Assembly (NCBI GenBank): GCA_015179045.1
Contig: WHUZ01000260.1
Coordinates: 1 to 17,417 of the forward strand
Direction of reading: 5' to 3'
DNA from: Kalaharituber pfeilii
Taxonomy: Eukaryota; Ascomycota; Pezizomycetes; Pezizales; Pezizaceae
DNA: 17,417 nt
Shown one piece after another: positions 8,189 through 16,739 of the stretch (position 1 is the stretch's first letter; every line of letters starts with the position of its first letter). The position numbers were made by a program, and so were the translations under genes. The notes under the pieces were generated by a model. The model was not told where the DNA came from. It did not search any database and saw nothing but the letters and a program-made list of their open reading frames with translations.

Positions 8189-9480
8189 CCTCTTCCTTAC
8201 TCCAAAAGTTATTATCTTCCACTTCGACTCCTCTAGCAGGATCTGATCTTCTTTTACTACCTTCACTATTACTACCTTCACTTTCTCTCTGAGCCACCCT
8301 ATATTTCAGTACCTATACCAGTTCAGGATTGTTGCTGCCAGGTCGTTGACATATGATAGCACTTCTACCTCCACACCTATCACCACCCCCCTCAGCTTTC
8401 TCTCCATCTTCTTAATGGTAGAAGCCATAAAGATTAGAAAGATAATTAGTGATAGTGGTAACCTTTACAGAACCCCTATATTCAACCTACTCCTCTCTTT
8501 TTCCTCACTATCCTACTATACTCCAAACTCTCTGCCTCCTATAAACTCTTCCAGCCATCTCCACTTCTTTTTCACCCCCTTGCTCTCTCTCTTCTCAATC
8601 CTTCCCAGGACCACCTCCTTCCTCATAATCTTAAAGTCTTCTTCTCTACCGTTACTTATACTGCTCTTTCCCCCTATACAGGCACCTCTACACCTTGGTT
8701 ACTGCCCTCGCCATCACCTGGATTGCATTCCTTCTTTTGTATACTCTCAGCTAGAACCTGTAAAAGAGTTGGTCTTCTTTCTGCAGCCTGCTGGCTATGA
8801 CTTTCTCCCCGATCTTTCTAATACAATTAATCAGGTTAATTAGCCTCTTCGCTTTCACTATCTTAATGTCTTTTCCTAGCTTTGGTATTATAATAACTTT
8901 TATCTTTCTCCACTCTACCAGATTACTATTCTGAATCTAGTCTTTGGCAATCTCCCTTACTAACTTATTTCCTATTGGAGTCTTCAGGGCAGCTTTGATC
9001 AATCAGTATCCGATTCCATTAGGTCCAGTACCGAATTGTTTTTGGTGCTCTGTAATGCAGCCCTTACTTCTCTTTCCACTCTCTCCCTCTCCCTTTCATC
9101 TTTCTCCCCCTCTACTTTCTCTTTTGCCTTCTCCTCCCCCACCTTCTCCTCCTCTATGTCCTCCTCTCCTACCTCCTCCTCTCCCACCTCTGCCTCCTTC
9201 TCTTCCCTCCATGCAAAATTTCTCTCTACTAGCATCCTCATTTTCTCTTCATCCCACTCCAGCTTCCTCCCCTCCTTATCTTTTAACCTTTCCATCCTCT
9301 CTATTCCTTCAAAAGGGTCCTTTACCACTCTTACTATCCTTAATAGGTTGCTATACTATTCTTCTTCTACGAACTCCCTCTAGCACTTCTTCTTTTCCTC
9401 CTAAATCTTCCACTTCATCCTTTTTACTACTACCTTCCACCTTCTTATTACTATTATGAACTATAGAGCAAAGTGCACAT
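8189..9480 (-). pseudogene. LINE-1: Tad-like non-LTR reverse transcriptase remnant
   Basis: Reading from 9480 down, the block has a basic WKVVVKRMKWK region; a 109-codon open stretch (9328-8999) containing LVERNFAWREEKE, a Glu/Lys-rich linker and VRAALQSTKNNS; a one-base frameshift near 9035; then GPNGIGY.LIKAALKTP, IIIPKLGKD (8861-8890), LINLINCIRKIGEKVIASRL and PLSLIIFLIFMASTIKKMER. The catalytic YVDD box is YVND (8342-8353). These are the ordered RT blocks of non-LTR elements, in Tad style. The 5' side ends abruptly near 9480. The other side stops at AGAGG, where copy A begins. Open + strand frames here (8346-8843, 8944-9459, 9036-9383) are shadows. Confidence 0.85.
9060..9330. other. Long polypurine/polypyrimidine tract
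   Basis: The + strand is almost entirely pyrimidine here (CTCCTCC, TCTTCTC runs), because the - strand encodes the Glu/Lys/Arg-rich linker of LINE-1 with GAG, GAA and AAG codons. Tracts of this kind can adopt triplex (H-DNA) structures; whether this one does is not shown. Confidence 0.7.
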
Positions 9481-9744
9481 TGGGAGCTTTCAGAAAGTTA
9501 TTTATCAATTACTGGATATCTTAATATACAAAGCCAAGTATTTAGTACTATGACATAGTGCGAAAGTATATATATATCAGAATGCTAAGGATAATTCATA
9601 AAGTATTAAGATGCTGAAGATAATTTATGAGGCATTGGGATGGTAGAAATAATTTATGAGGTGTTAGGACGTACTAATATATGAGACATATCCAATTGTT
9701 ATAATACTGTGTCCATATATTAAGACGTATTTTCGTTGTTGCTA
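9481..9744. repeat. Spacer with 29-bp tandem repeats
   Basis: AT-rich sequence between the two LINE remnants. From about 9575 to 9690 a unit of about 29 bp recurs roughly three to four times: AAGTATTAAGATGCTGAAG, then ATAATTTATGAGGCATTGGG, then AAATAATTTATGAGGTGTTAG. No coding region or RNA gene is recognised. Confidence 0.6.
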
Positions 9745-10026
9745 ATGAAATTTACAGCTGTAATCACTTTATCTCTTTCTTCTACTCCTTCTGGCCTTTT
9801 TACCCAATCTTACTCTCTCACATTACTACTGTCCTCACTATCCCTATATATGTCTACTACTAGCTCCATAGTAATATTCACTAGTCTCAGTTTTGTAGTT
9901 CTAAAAGTGCTCTTACCAGCCTTCTCAACCTACTCAGCCTATTTTGCCAATATGTACTAAAGGTTAGTCTTCTATTAAAAATGACTTCTAGCTACTTCAG
10001 CATCTCCTCCTCTTTCTTCTACCTCT
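9745..10026 (-). pseudogene. LINE-2, C-terminal part of RT (downstream of gypsy insertion)
   Basis: On the - strand from 10026 the frame reads KKEEEMLK, LEVIFNRRLTFSTYWQNRLS, RLRRLVRALLELQN, and after several stops YIGIVRTVVM, ES.IG.KGQKE.KKEIK. The blocks LGVifD..LtF..H and YtGmVRSVaLWgaE.GW.Gq are, by recall, characteristic of the region following the RT core in Tad-type LINEs. The frame is continuous with the sequence at 17169-17417 if copy B and one CCTCT are removed. Similarity is lost near 9745. The open + frame 9736-9960 is a shadow. Confidence 0.8.
10022..10026. repeat. Target-site duplication of copy B, left
   Basis: CCTCT immediately precedes the LTR start TGTTACAG and is repeated at 17165-17169, directly after the 3' LTR end. 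Five base pairs is the usual duplication for Ty3/gypsy integration. Confidence 0.85.
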
Positions 10027-10734
10027 TGTTACAGCTAAGGTGGAAACTTGTCTACTACTATGGCAAGGGGCAAGGGTTCTACTACTAATTAGCTGCTACA
10101 GCTAAAGGTGAAGACTTACCTAGCAAGGAGAAAATGCTGATCCTGCAATTGAATATAATACCAATGCTGATTGACTGGACTAATTACCTATTAGACTTGG
10201 CTGTTGATTCTTGCATCATTTAGATAGGGTAGTACTACAGAAGGATATGTTATCCGAAATGCAGCTTGATATATACACTCAAGTTATAGAAGCTTTATTA
10301 ATATACGCACATATATTAGTACATTCATTATCTTTATTCTATACTATTTTTGCATATTTTTATTATGTATGCCTATTACTATAGGTATTGGCATTGATAA
10401 GGAATCACTGCATTGCTAGCTAATTATTCATTTGTTGACTCCTCATATATGGCTGTGCTGAAGTCTATATAAGTGCCAGCTGGCAATAGCATAGTTAGAA
10501 GAATCAAGATACTAGTAGTATCCTAAGTTTTTACATAAACTCTAAACCTATCATTCTCTTAATATACTCATAAATCACTCTGCTCTGCTGTGTGCTACCT
10601 ACCGAGTAGCTGCTCTTCCGATCTACTATATATACCTCCATAGCTATTCCAACTCACCATATTCACCCTACCATAGCTGTAATATCTGGTCCCTTCCAGT
10701 GTACAGTGAAGCTGAGCCCCTCACACCTATAATA
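10027..10734 (+). repeat. Copy B 5' LTR
   Basis: It starts TGTTACAGCTAAGG and ends CCTATAATA, where the expected CA has become TA. It aligns along its length with the 3' LTR. An internal CCATAGCTGTAATA at 10671-10684 is the reverse complement of the LTR start and mimics an LTR end, but similarity to the 3' LTR continues for another 50 bp and only the outer boundary gives a target duplication. Confidence 0.9.
10466..10473 (+). promoter_or_regulatory. LTR TATA box, copy B 5' LTR
   Basis: TATATAAG within AAGTCTATATAAGTGCCAGC. The box and its flanks are kept in the other two complete LTRs, although the element itself is heavily mutated. Confidence 0.65.
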
Positions 10735-10773
10735 TTATACCACTCCTCTTTTACCTACTATCCTGTCTCTACC

Positions 10774-12060
10774 ATATCAGCACTGGAAAGCTTATCCACT
10801 ACCTCCTCTTCCTCAAGAACACCTCCCCAGAGATGTCACCAACCTCTATAATGAGCAAGCATTTCAAGGTAATGTATCTACTCCTCTCTCTCAGAGCCAG
10901 CAAGAACCACAAAATACAATAACCTAGGTCCAAAAAGCTCTCTTCCAAAGCATCTCCTCCATCAGATACTGATAGTATGGTTTTCTCTACAACCTGTAAA
11001 TCATCCCTGATCTGAGTCAGCAAATCGCACGATGCACTCAAACCTAATCCTGAAGGACCTCTACTACTGAGTATTGATGGTGTGGGTACTTCTCCTCTTT
11101 ATATCTTGCCTTATGGTTCTCGTCAAGTACAAGACCCTATGCCTCTTTATTTTTCCTATGAGTCAAGCACTGCCATAGGACCTTTCTCTTCTTCTCTACC
11201 TTCTTATTATCCCTATGAGTCAGTTATTGCTGTAGGACCTTCCTCCTCCTTATATCTCTTCTTACGGCTCCTACTGAGCCTGAGATTTAACTCCTCCTCC
11301 ATCAGTTGATGCTAGGGGGGCCTCTCTGCTTTCTGCAAAAATTTCCTCTTTCAGAAAAGTTTGATAGGGATGCAAAAAAGCTTGATAACTTTCTTTTCCT
11401 AGTCTAACGATGGACTGGAAGTTTGCGAATTACTACTGATAATGAAACTTCTCACTTGAAGGGCCTTGCCCTCACCTTTTCTATCGGAATCTCTTAGCAT
11501 TATATGTTATAGCTCTCACCCTACTGTGTATAACCTTTCAGAACTCCTCAGCTATTGCTGAGGCTGCTTGAAACATTCGGACACAAGCAGTAGAGTAGGA
11601 TGTAGGATTTCTTAACTGAAATTGATAAAGTATTAGTACAATGATGTGGTAAAGACTCCCGACCCTGTCCTCATTTCCAACATCTCCACCAGCATTCGGA
11701 AAATGTCTGAAACCTTCTAATAAGTCATTTTGAGTATCAAAGCAATTAGAACTAATGGAAGTTTCTATTGCCAATGCTCCAAGAAAGCTTGGGAATAAGC
11801 GCTTCACTTTCTCTACTACCATCACAAATATCACCTCTGTCAGCAGCAGCTCTACGATACAGCCATCTCTAGCTCTGAAGAACAAGAAGAGCAATGACAT
11901 ACCTGAAGAACTGATTCAGACAAAAAGGCAACTGATGTATTAGATACAAGATGATGTCATGCTGTGAAAAGAAGTAATAGAAACCCAACTAAAGTCAAAG
12001 AAGGAGGACAAAGAGGAAGTAAAATACTCTAGAGTCATGAATCCACTTTCTCGACTAGGC
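10774..12060 (+). pseudogene. Copy B gag remnant
   Basis: The start codon used in copy A is ATA here (10774-10776), followed by SALESLSTTSSSSR. A preserved block at 11082-11309 reads MGTSPLYILPYGSRQ and two 19-residue repeats with SYESSTAIGPF and PYESVIAVGPSSS. The core has LSEKFDRDAKKLDNFLFLV, RWTGSLRITTDNE and TSHLKGLALTFSIGIS (about 11345-11495). A later block at 11755-11943 reads MEVSIANAPRKLGNKRFTFS, followed by a Ser-rich and then Lys/Glu-rich tail. There is no zinc knuckle. Several stops are consistent with CAG to TAG or TGG to TAG/TGA. The - strand frames 10799-11041 and 11538-11900 are shadows. Confidence 0.75.
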
Positions 12061-12890
12061 CAAGAAGACAAAAACAGACTCTGGCTATCTTATAGGCCGT
12101 CGACAGATCCGAGAGGATCTCTAAACTATCTAACTTGGAGTGAATAGGGATCCTGGTCAGCATGTAGGACCTTTGTCATAGTGACCTCCTCAGTTGCAAG
12201 GTAAAATTCAAAACTAGGAAGACCGTTAGGCCTATTATCGACCGTCCAGCCCCTGCACTGATTGTTTCCTTAGCAGACTAGGCAAGGAGTTGAAGGTAAG
12301 GTTATAAGCAAGACCTGCAATGATTAAGATTCTTGAGAATCCTTTGTTTTTATTTTCATTTTCACTTTCACTTTTGTTTTCTGGCATTCTAGTTCCTGAT
12401 TCTGTTTCTCCTGCTTTGGATTATATGCCTTCTATTGGCATTCTGAGAAAATCTGATACGGCATTCGTTATTTTTATGTCATCTTCTATTCTAAACTTCT
12501 GCCAGAGGGTTAAGGAATTTGTTTTCAATTTTGACACCAAAGTTATAGATATTAGCAGATGTATCATTAATTTTGTCTGAAGTCAATAGCATTCTAAAAA
12601 AGTCTGATAAGTCTCTGTTAACTTTGTTTTCTCTTTTGTTTTGAACTCTTATCAAGGGAGTAAGAAATTTATCTTTGAGTTTGAGCCGAAGTTATGAATA
12701 TCGGTAAATGCATCATTATATATTTGATGGTTCTTGCACTTATATTAAGTTACTTTCTATTCTTTCAGATAATACTCTTGAAGAGGGTCATATTCCATTG
12801 ATTGATGCATGCAAGCACTAGTACTCGCCACATTAATATTTTTTTTTGAGGAATAGGTATACTACTTACCTCCTCACTAAAGCTGAGATC
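12061..12890 (+). pseudogene. Copy B protease and PR-RT linker remnant
   Basis: LSCKVKFKTRKTVRPIIDRP (about 12190-12255) corresponds to the protease strand before the active site in copy A; the D-S/T-G triad is DRP here and cannot be catalytic. The linker has an open frame at 12320-12580 (Phe/Ser-rich, then a segment related to copy A around SISILGKSDKSL) and, at about 12726-12800, FDGSCTYIKLLSILSDNTLEEGH, related to copy A 5526-5714. The role of this linker is unknown; typically the segment between protease and RT is cleaved or unstructured. Confidence 0.6.
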
Positions 12891-13675
12891 ATCAAATCCC
12901 TTTCGAAAATCCAAATACGAAGCTTTCTCATAGTCCAGTATACTTGGGAAGGAGATGAAGCTCTTTAGAGGTATATCATCAAACACCTACTAGCAGGGAA
13001 AATACGAAGCTCAAAGTCAAAAGCAGCTTTACTGATTTTTTTTCTTTTCGAAAGATAGATGAGTCCTTTCGATTGTACATTAATTATAAGGGTACTAAAC
13101 GAACTTACTACTCCAAACAAACACCCTTTGCTCTTAACATCGGAACTCCTCAAAAAGACCCAAAGTAGTAAATGAGTTACCAAACTTAATCTCAAGAATG
13201 GCTACAACCTCATATGGATTAAGTCAGGTAATAAATGGCTGTCAAACATATACAACAGCTTATTCGAAGTACTCAGTCATACCTCTTAGACTTATCAACA
13301 TACCTGCTTCCTTTGAAGAGATGATAGATAAGATTCCCACTTGCATTGGTAGAGTTGTTTGGTACCTAGACTCTTAATCTATGAAGGCAAGTCCGAATGA
13401 GACTATAAAAGGATAGTGGAAAAGTGCTTACCAAGTTGAGCAAACATGGGCTCATGATATGAGTTCCATGTACATGAAACTATGTTCCTTAGTTATTTTA
13501 TCATTGGCCTCAAGATTAAGATACACTTGGCCAAACTCTCTACTATTCATAACTGGCCATCGCTGATAAAGAAGGTGCAAGCCTTCTAGGCTTTGCAAAC
13601 TACTACTGCCAATTTGTCCTCAACTACTACCGCCAATTTAATTTATTCCGCTACAACCTGACTACTTACAAGCCT
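12891..13675 (+). pseudogene. Copy B reverse transcriptase remnant
   Basis: The blocks correspond to copy A and to Ty3/gypsy RT: KYEAQSQKQLY (the IRPSKSP.A segment), RLYINYKGTKRTYYSKQTPF (fingers, about 13075-13135), WYLDS where YLDD is expected (about 13362-13380, followed by a small deletion) and ANYYCQFVLNYYRQF (13595-13640). The last contains two 24-bp tandem units, against four in copy A. The frame is broken by several stops. The - strand frames 12765-12986 and 12965-13195 are shadows. Confidence 0.8.
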
Positions 13676-14100
13676 TAACCAGAGACATACCCTTTATTTA
13701 GGAGGAGTAGAGCAGCAAGCTGCTTTTATGGAACTTCAAGACAAGTTTATCAGTGCCTCCATACTATGACAGTTCGATCAATCCCTACCAATGATTATAA
13801 AACCAACTGCTCAGACTAAGCACTTGCTAGTGTCTTGAGCTTAAGAATGACATTACTACCCTTTACTCCTGCGAGTACCACTACCAAATACTGACCCCTG
13901 CTAAATGAAACTACCTCCTCTATCTATGATAATGAACTCTTAGCAATCTTTGATTACACAAATAGAGAATAGAGCTATTGGGAATTAAGTTTACTGTCTT
14001 TACTATCCACTATATACTACGTACTTTACCACCAAATAATGCCCTAACAACCAGCAATTCAACTAGAGCCACAAACTTTCCAAATCTGATTATTTCAGCC
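13676..14100 (+). pseudogene. Copy B RNase H remnant
   Basis: LTPAK, stop, NY (about 13890-13910) and IYDNELLAIFDY (13922-13957) match the conserved RNase H block containing the catalytic Glu. The rest is interrupted by stops and by small insertions relative to copy A. It follows RT directly, as in other Ty3/gypsy pol proteins. Confidence 0.75.
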
Positions 14101-15155
14101 TAACGGTAAAGTGGATGCTCCCTCTTAGACTGGTGAAGTGAAAGACATATAGACTAATATCTCTAGAGTTAACAGTAATGAATGGGTAAGGAACAATAAT
14201 AGGCTAGGTATCTGAAACATATTCAAAGTGATAATGATAATGCCATGACAGTAATATGGCTCAATACTGGGGTATGTATCGAATACAGAAACTCCTCTCT
14301 CAGAACTTTTACTAGAATAGCTAAAAAGACTTATGCCAATGCCTACTAGTAGGAAGCCTGAAGGAGATAGTTATGGACTTTGTTGGAGAACTACTAAGGG
14401 CTTTAATACTATTTCAGTTGTCACAAACCAGTTCACCGAAATATAGCACTGCACCATACACTAGTAAAAAATACTTTGTCAACTTGAGATATTACCAATG
14501 CCTTTAATGATGTTCTGAGGCAATTTGGTCTATCCCGCTATATCACCTCTAAACGTAGACTACAATTCACCTCAGCCTTTCCAAAAGATATTACAGAACT
14601 CCAACTTAATACCACTTACTACCCCCAGACTAACAGAGTCTCTGACATATAATGTCTGGTATTGTAGAGAGTGTGTAATACAAACTTCCAAATAGTATCT
14701 CTACATCTTCCATGACCAAACTATGGCAGAGATGACTGGATTTAGGAAATAGTTGAGAATCTTTATAGATTATTGGAATCTGTCCGAGAGTTCCACGATC
14801 AACATCCGAGGAATTCTTCGGGACCTTATAGTCTAATAAAGTATTGATACTCATGGGATAGAGTATATCACACAAATGGGAATTCTGTACTACCATGCTA
14901 CTTGTATAGTTCGTTGACGTGAGTACCTTTTCCTTATAGAGACTTTTTCCAACTAGGTTTTATCTTTAGGAAGGTTTTTAATGGCTCACTGATGATGAGT
15001 AAAAGACACACTAGTCTCACCATCAGCTATGGACAACTACGGTTCAGCTTGTGTGTTACCTTATGTATAAGGTACGTCAATAGCTAAAGTATAAGATTCA
15101 TAATCCCAATTAGTTTAGTTTTCTATTAGTGATTGTTACTCGAGACAAGTACCCT
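14101..15155 (+). pseudogene. Copy B integrase remnant with zinc-motif deletion
   Basis: Catalytic-core blocks include MDFVGELL (about 14376), SRYITSKRRLQFTSAFPKDI (about 14533-14592; SDRGPQF is expected, so the second catalytic Asp is lost) and LNTTYYPQTN (about 14604-14635). Relative to copy A, 76 bp is missing at about 14331, between two AGACT repeats, which removes the CxxC part of the zinc-binding domain. The tail runs to FLVIVTRDKYPKWGG and the polypurine tract. The open - strand frame 14630-14896 is a shadow. Confidence 0.78.
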
Positions 15156-15169
15156 AAATGGGGGGGTAA
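15155..15169 (+). other. Polypurine tract of copy B
   Basis: AAATGGGGGGGTAA lies immediately upstream of the 3' LTR start TGTTACAG (15170), matching the copy A tract. It primes plus-strand synthesis and confirms the LTR boundary. Confidence 0.8.
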
Positions 15170-15456
15170 TGTTACAGCTAAGGTAGAAACTTGTCTACCA
15201 CTGTGGCAAGGGGCAAAGGTTCTACTACTAATTAGCTGCTATGGCTAAAGGTGAAGACTTACCTACCAAGGAGAAAATGTTGACCCTGTAATTAAACATA
15301 AAACCAATGCTGATTGACTGGACTAATTACTCATTAGGCTTGGCTGTTGATTCTCGCATCATTTGGATAGGGCAGTATTACAGAAAGGTATATCATTTAG
15401 AATGTAGCTTGATATATACACTCAAGTTGCGGAAGCTTTATTAATATATATATATG

Positions 15457-15569
15457 TGTGCCGGGCCATTCATAACAAACGTTCCAGTGGCCACTGGCCC
15501 GGGCCACTCACCACTGGCCCGGACCAGTGGCCACTAGCCCGGACTACTCAATGGAACGCTGGTTCGTGA
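15457..15569. repeat. Left terminal inverted repeat (113 bp)
   Basis: It matches the reverse complement of 16648-16739 except for one extra A, a few substitutions and an additional 20-bp unit (about 15503-15522). It contains CCAGTGGCCACTGG, a perfect palindrome, and three variants of a 20-bp GTGGCCACTGGCCCGG-type unit. A fourth partial variant lies just inside the TIR (15570-15587). Confidence 0.88.
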
Positions 15570-15674
15570 CTGGCCCGGGCCACTCAGAATTTGAATTTTC
15601 TCATTCTACCTACAATTCACCCTCTCAAACTCACACACACACACTCGCGTATCCACACATCCACTATTTGATAA

Positions 15675-15990
15675 AACAGCGTCACTAAAGACCTCTCCCT
15701 GCCACAGGAAAACACAGCTCTACCAAGGACCCCTCCAGCGACAGGAAAAAACAGCTTCATTAAGGACCGTCTCCGGCGAAAAAAAAAAAAAACAGCAGCA
15801 GCAAGGACCTCTCCGGCGACAGGAAAACACAGCTTCATCAAGGACCCCCAGCGACAGGAAAAAAACAGCTTTATCAAGGACCTCTCCAGTGACAGGAAAA
15901 ATCAGCTTCATCAAGGACCCCTCCGGCGACAGGGCAAAAAAAAATACAGCGTGATGAATGACCCCCTCCGGCGACAGGAAAAACAGCTTC
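15675..15990. repeat. 37-bp minisatellite inside the DNA transposon
   Basis: About eight units of roughly 37 bp, consensus ACAGCTTCATCAAGGACC followed by CCTCCGGCGACAGGAAAA, with variable A-runs between them (up to 14 A at 15779-15792). The last unit fuses to the integrase-like frame at GCTTCAAGATTGC. Because 37 is not a multiple of three, overlapping open frames arise on the - strand (15617-15877, 15720-16022), and they are not separate genes. All spacers are absent, so this is not a CRISPR array. Confidence 0.88.
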
Positions 15991-16338
15991 AAGATTGCAA
16001 TGAACATCTTGAATAATGTCAAATGCTCGATCTTCTATAATAACCTCATGATGGTATTCGTTTTGGGGAGGATTCGCTTTGCGCATTAGAACGCCATCCT
16101 CATTAATAAAAAATTTCTAATTTGTTAATATCTTATTAATCTCATTATAGGTTATACTTACCTTAGCAAGAGTTTTAACATTATTCTCAGCTGCTGAAGA
16201 CACGGGCCGTTCTGGATCACGACAGAAAATTCGGATTTCACGTAACTTCTGAGGTTCCATTTGATATCTATTTGTATGATCCCGAGATTGAATATATAGC
16301 TTGAATTGATGGCAAATTTCGGGTGTAAAAGGCTCCAT
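15982..16338 (-). pseudogene. Integrase-like ORF remnant (N-terminal and zinc-binding region)
   Basis: The frame starts at ATG 16338-16336 with MEPFTPEICHQFKLYI and reads 73 codons to a TAG (16119-16117). The same frame continues KFFINEDGVLMRKANPPQNE, YHHEVIIEDRAFDIIQDVHC and NLEA before it merges into the minisatellite. The stop fits a CAG to TAG change. F.i..dGvL.rk followed by a hydrophobic VI.e..a..II.d.H is the lead-in of H2C2-type integrase zinc domains; the second His and both Cys would lie in the lost part. The ORF reads inward from the right end. No catalytic DDE region remains. I assign the family from motif order only. Confidence 0.6.
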
Positions 16339-16647
16339 AGGTAAAGATTGTTAAGGAATGAGGCTGAAAAGTAATTACCAGTTTAGGTAAATAAGATAGG
16401 CTTGGCGTTGTATACTAGAGAAGTGTATGGTACAGAATGCGATATATGTAGAATACATTCAAAATACCGACAGCATGGAAAAATATCAAGTTTAAATACT
16501 TGAGTAAATAAAACAAAAAAATAAACAAATGATTTAGACAATTACAATTCCGAACCTTCTAGTATTTTAACAGCCACCAACATACCAACATTCTGTTGTA
16601 GTTCTGTACGCAGAACAAAAAGGTCAATGCGTTGTACTAGTATGTGA
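16339..16647 (-). other. 5' untranslated part of the DNA transposon
   Basis: Between the right TIR and the ORF start. AT-rich, no coding frame seen. It includes a near-palindrome CAAGTTTAAATACTTG (about 16487-16502). A promoter for the ORF would be expected here, but I cannot point to a specific box. Confidence 0.4.
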
Positions 16648-16739
16648 TCACGAACCAGCGTTCCGTTGAGTAGTCCGGGCTAGTGGCCACTGGTCCGGGC
16701 CAGTGGCCACTGGAACGTTGTTACGAATGGCCCGGCACA
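16648..16739. repeat. Right terminal inverted repeat (92 bp)
   Basis: It starts TCACGAACCAGC and ends CCCGGCACA. It carries two GTGGCCACTGG-type units, one fewer than the left arm. TATG follows at 16740-16743. Confidence 0.88.

Larger units (their letters stand above)
15457..16739 (-). mobile_element. Ginger-like, integrase-related DNA transposon (deleted, non-autonomous)
   Basis: The 1283-bp insert begins TGTGCCGGGCC and ends GGCCCGGCACA, with long GC-rich inverted repeats (113 and 92 bp) and a TATG duplication (15453-15456 and 16740-16743). Inside, an ORF remnant on the - strand (16338-15982) resembles the N-terminal, zinc-binding part of a retroviral-type integrase. A 37-bp minisatellite occupies the place where the catalytic domain should be. 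Ginger elements are cut-and-paste transposons whose transposase is related to Ty3/gypsy integrase and which make 4-bp duplications with TGT-starting ends, so this is the best fit. A different superfamily with 4-bp duplications (for example Sola) is not excluded. Confidence 0.65.

Noticed and set aside
8346..9459. Long + strand open frames (165 and 171 codons) as host genes
   Set aside because: They are low-complexity shadows of the LINE RT and its Glu/Lys linker on the - strand, where ordered RT blocks and the YVDD-derived box are seen.
10027..10684. LTR boundaries at the inner CCATAGCTGTAACA (10684 and 17114)
   Set aside because: They look like TG...CA ends, but LTR similarity continues to 10734 and 17164, and only the outer ends give a matching CCTCT duplication and a continuous LINE frame.
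15675..15990. CRISPR-like array
   Set aside because: Units are contiguous 37-bp tandem repeats without unique spacers, in a eukaryotic transposon.
15617..16022. Proteins on the - strand across the minisatellite
   Set aside because: The frames are open because the 37-bp unit lacks stops in several phases; no domain other than the integrase-like stretch at the right end.
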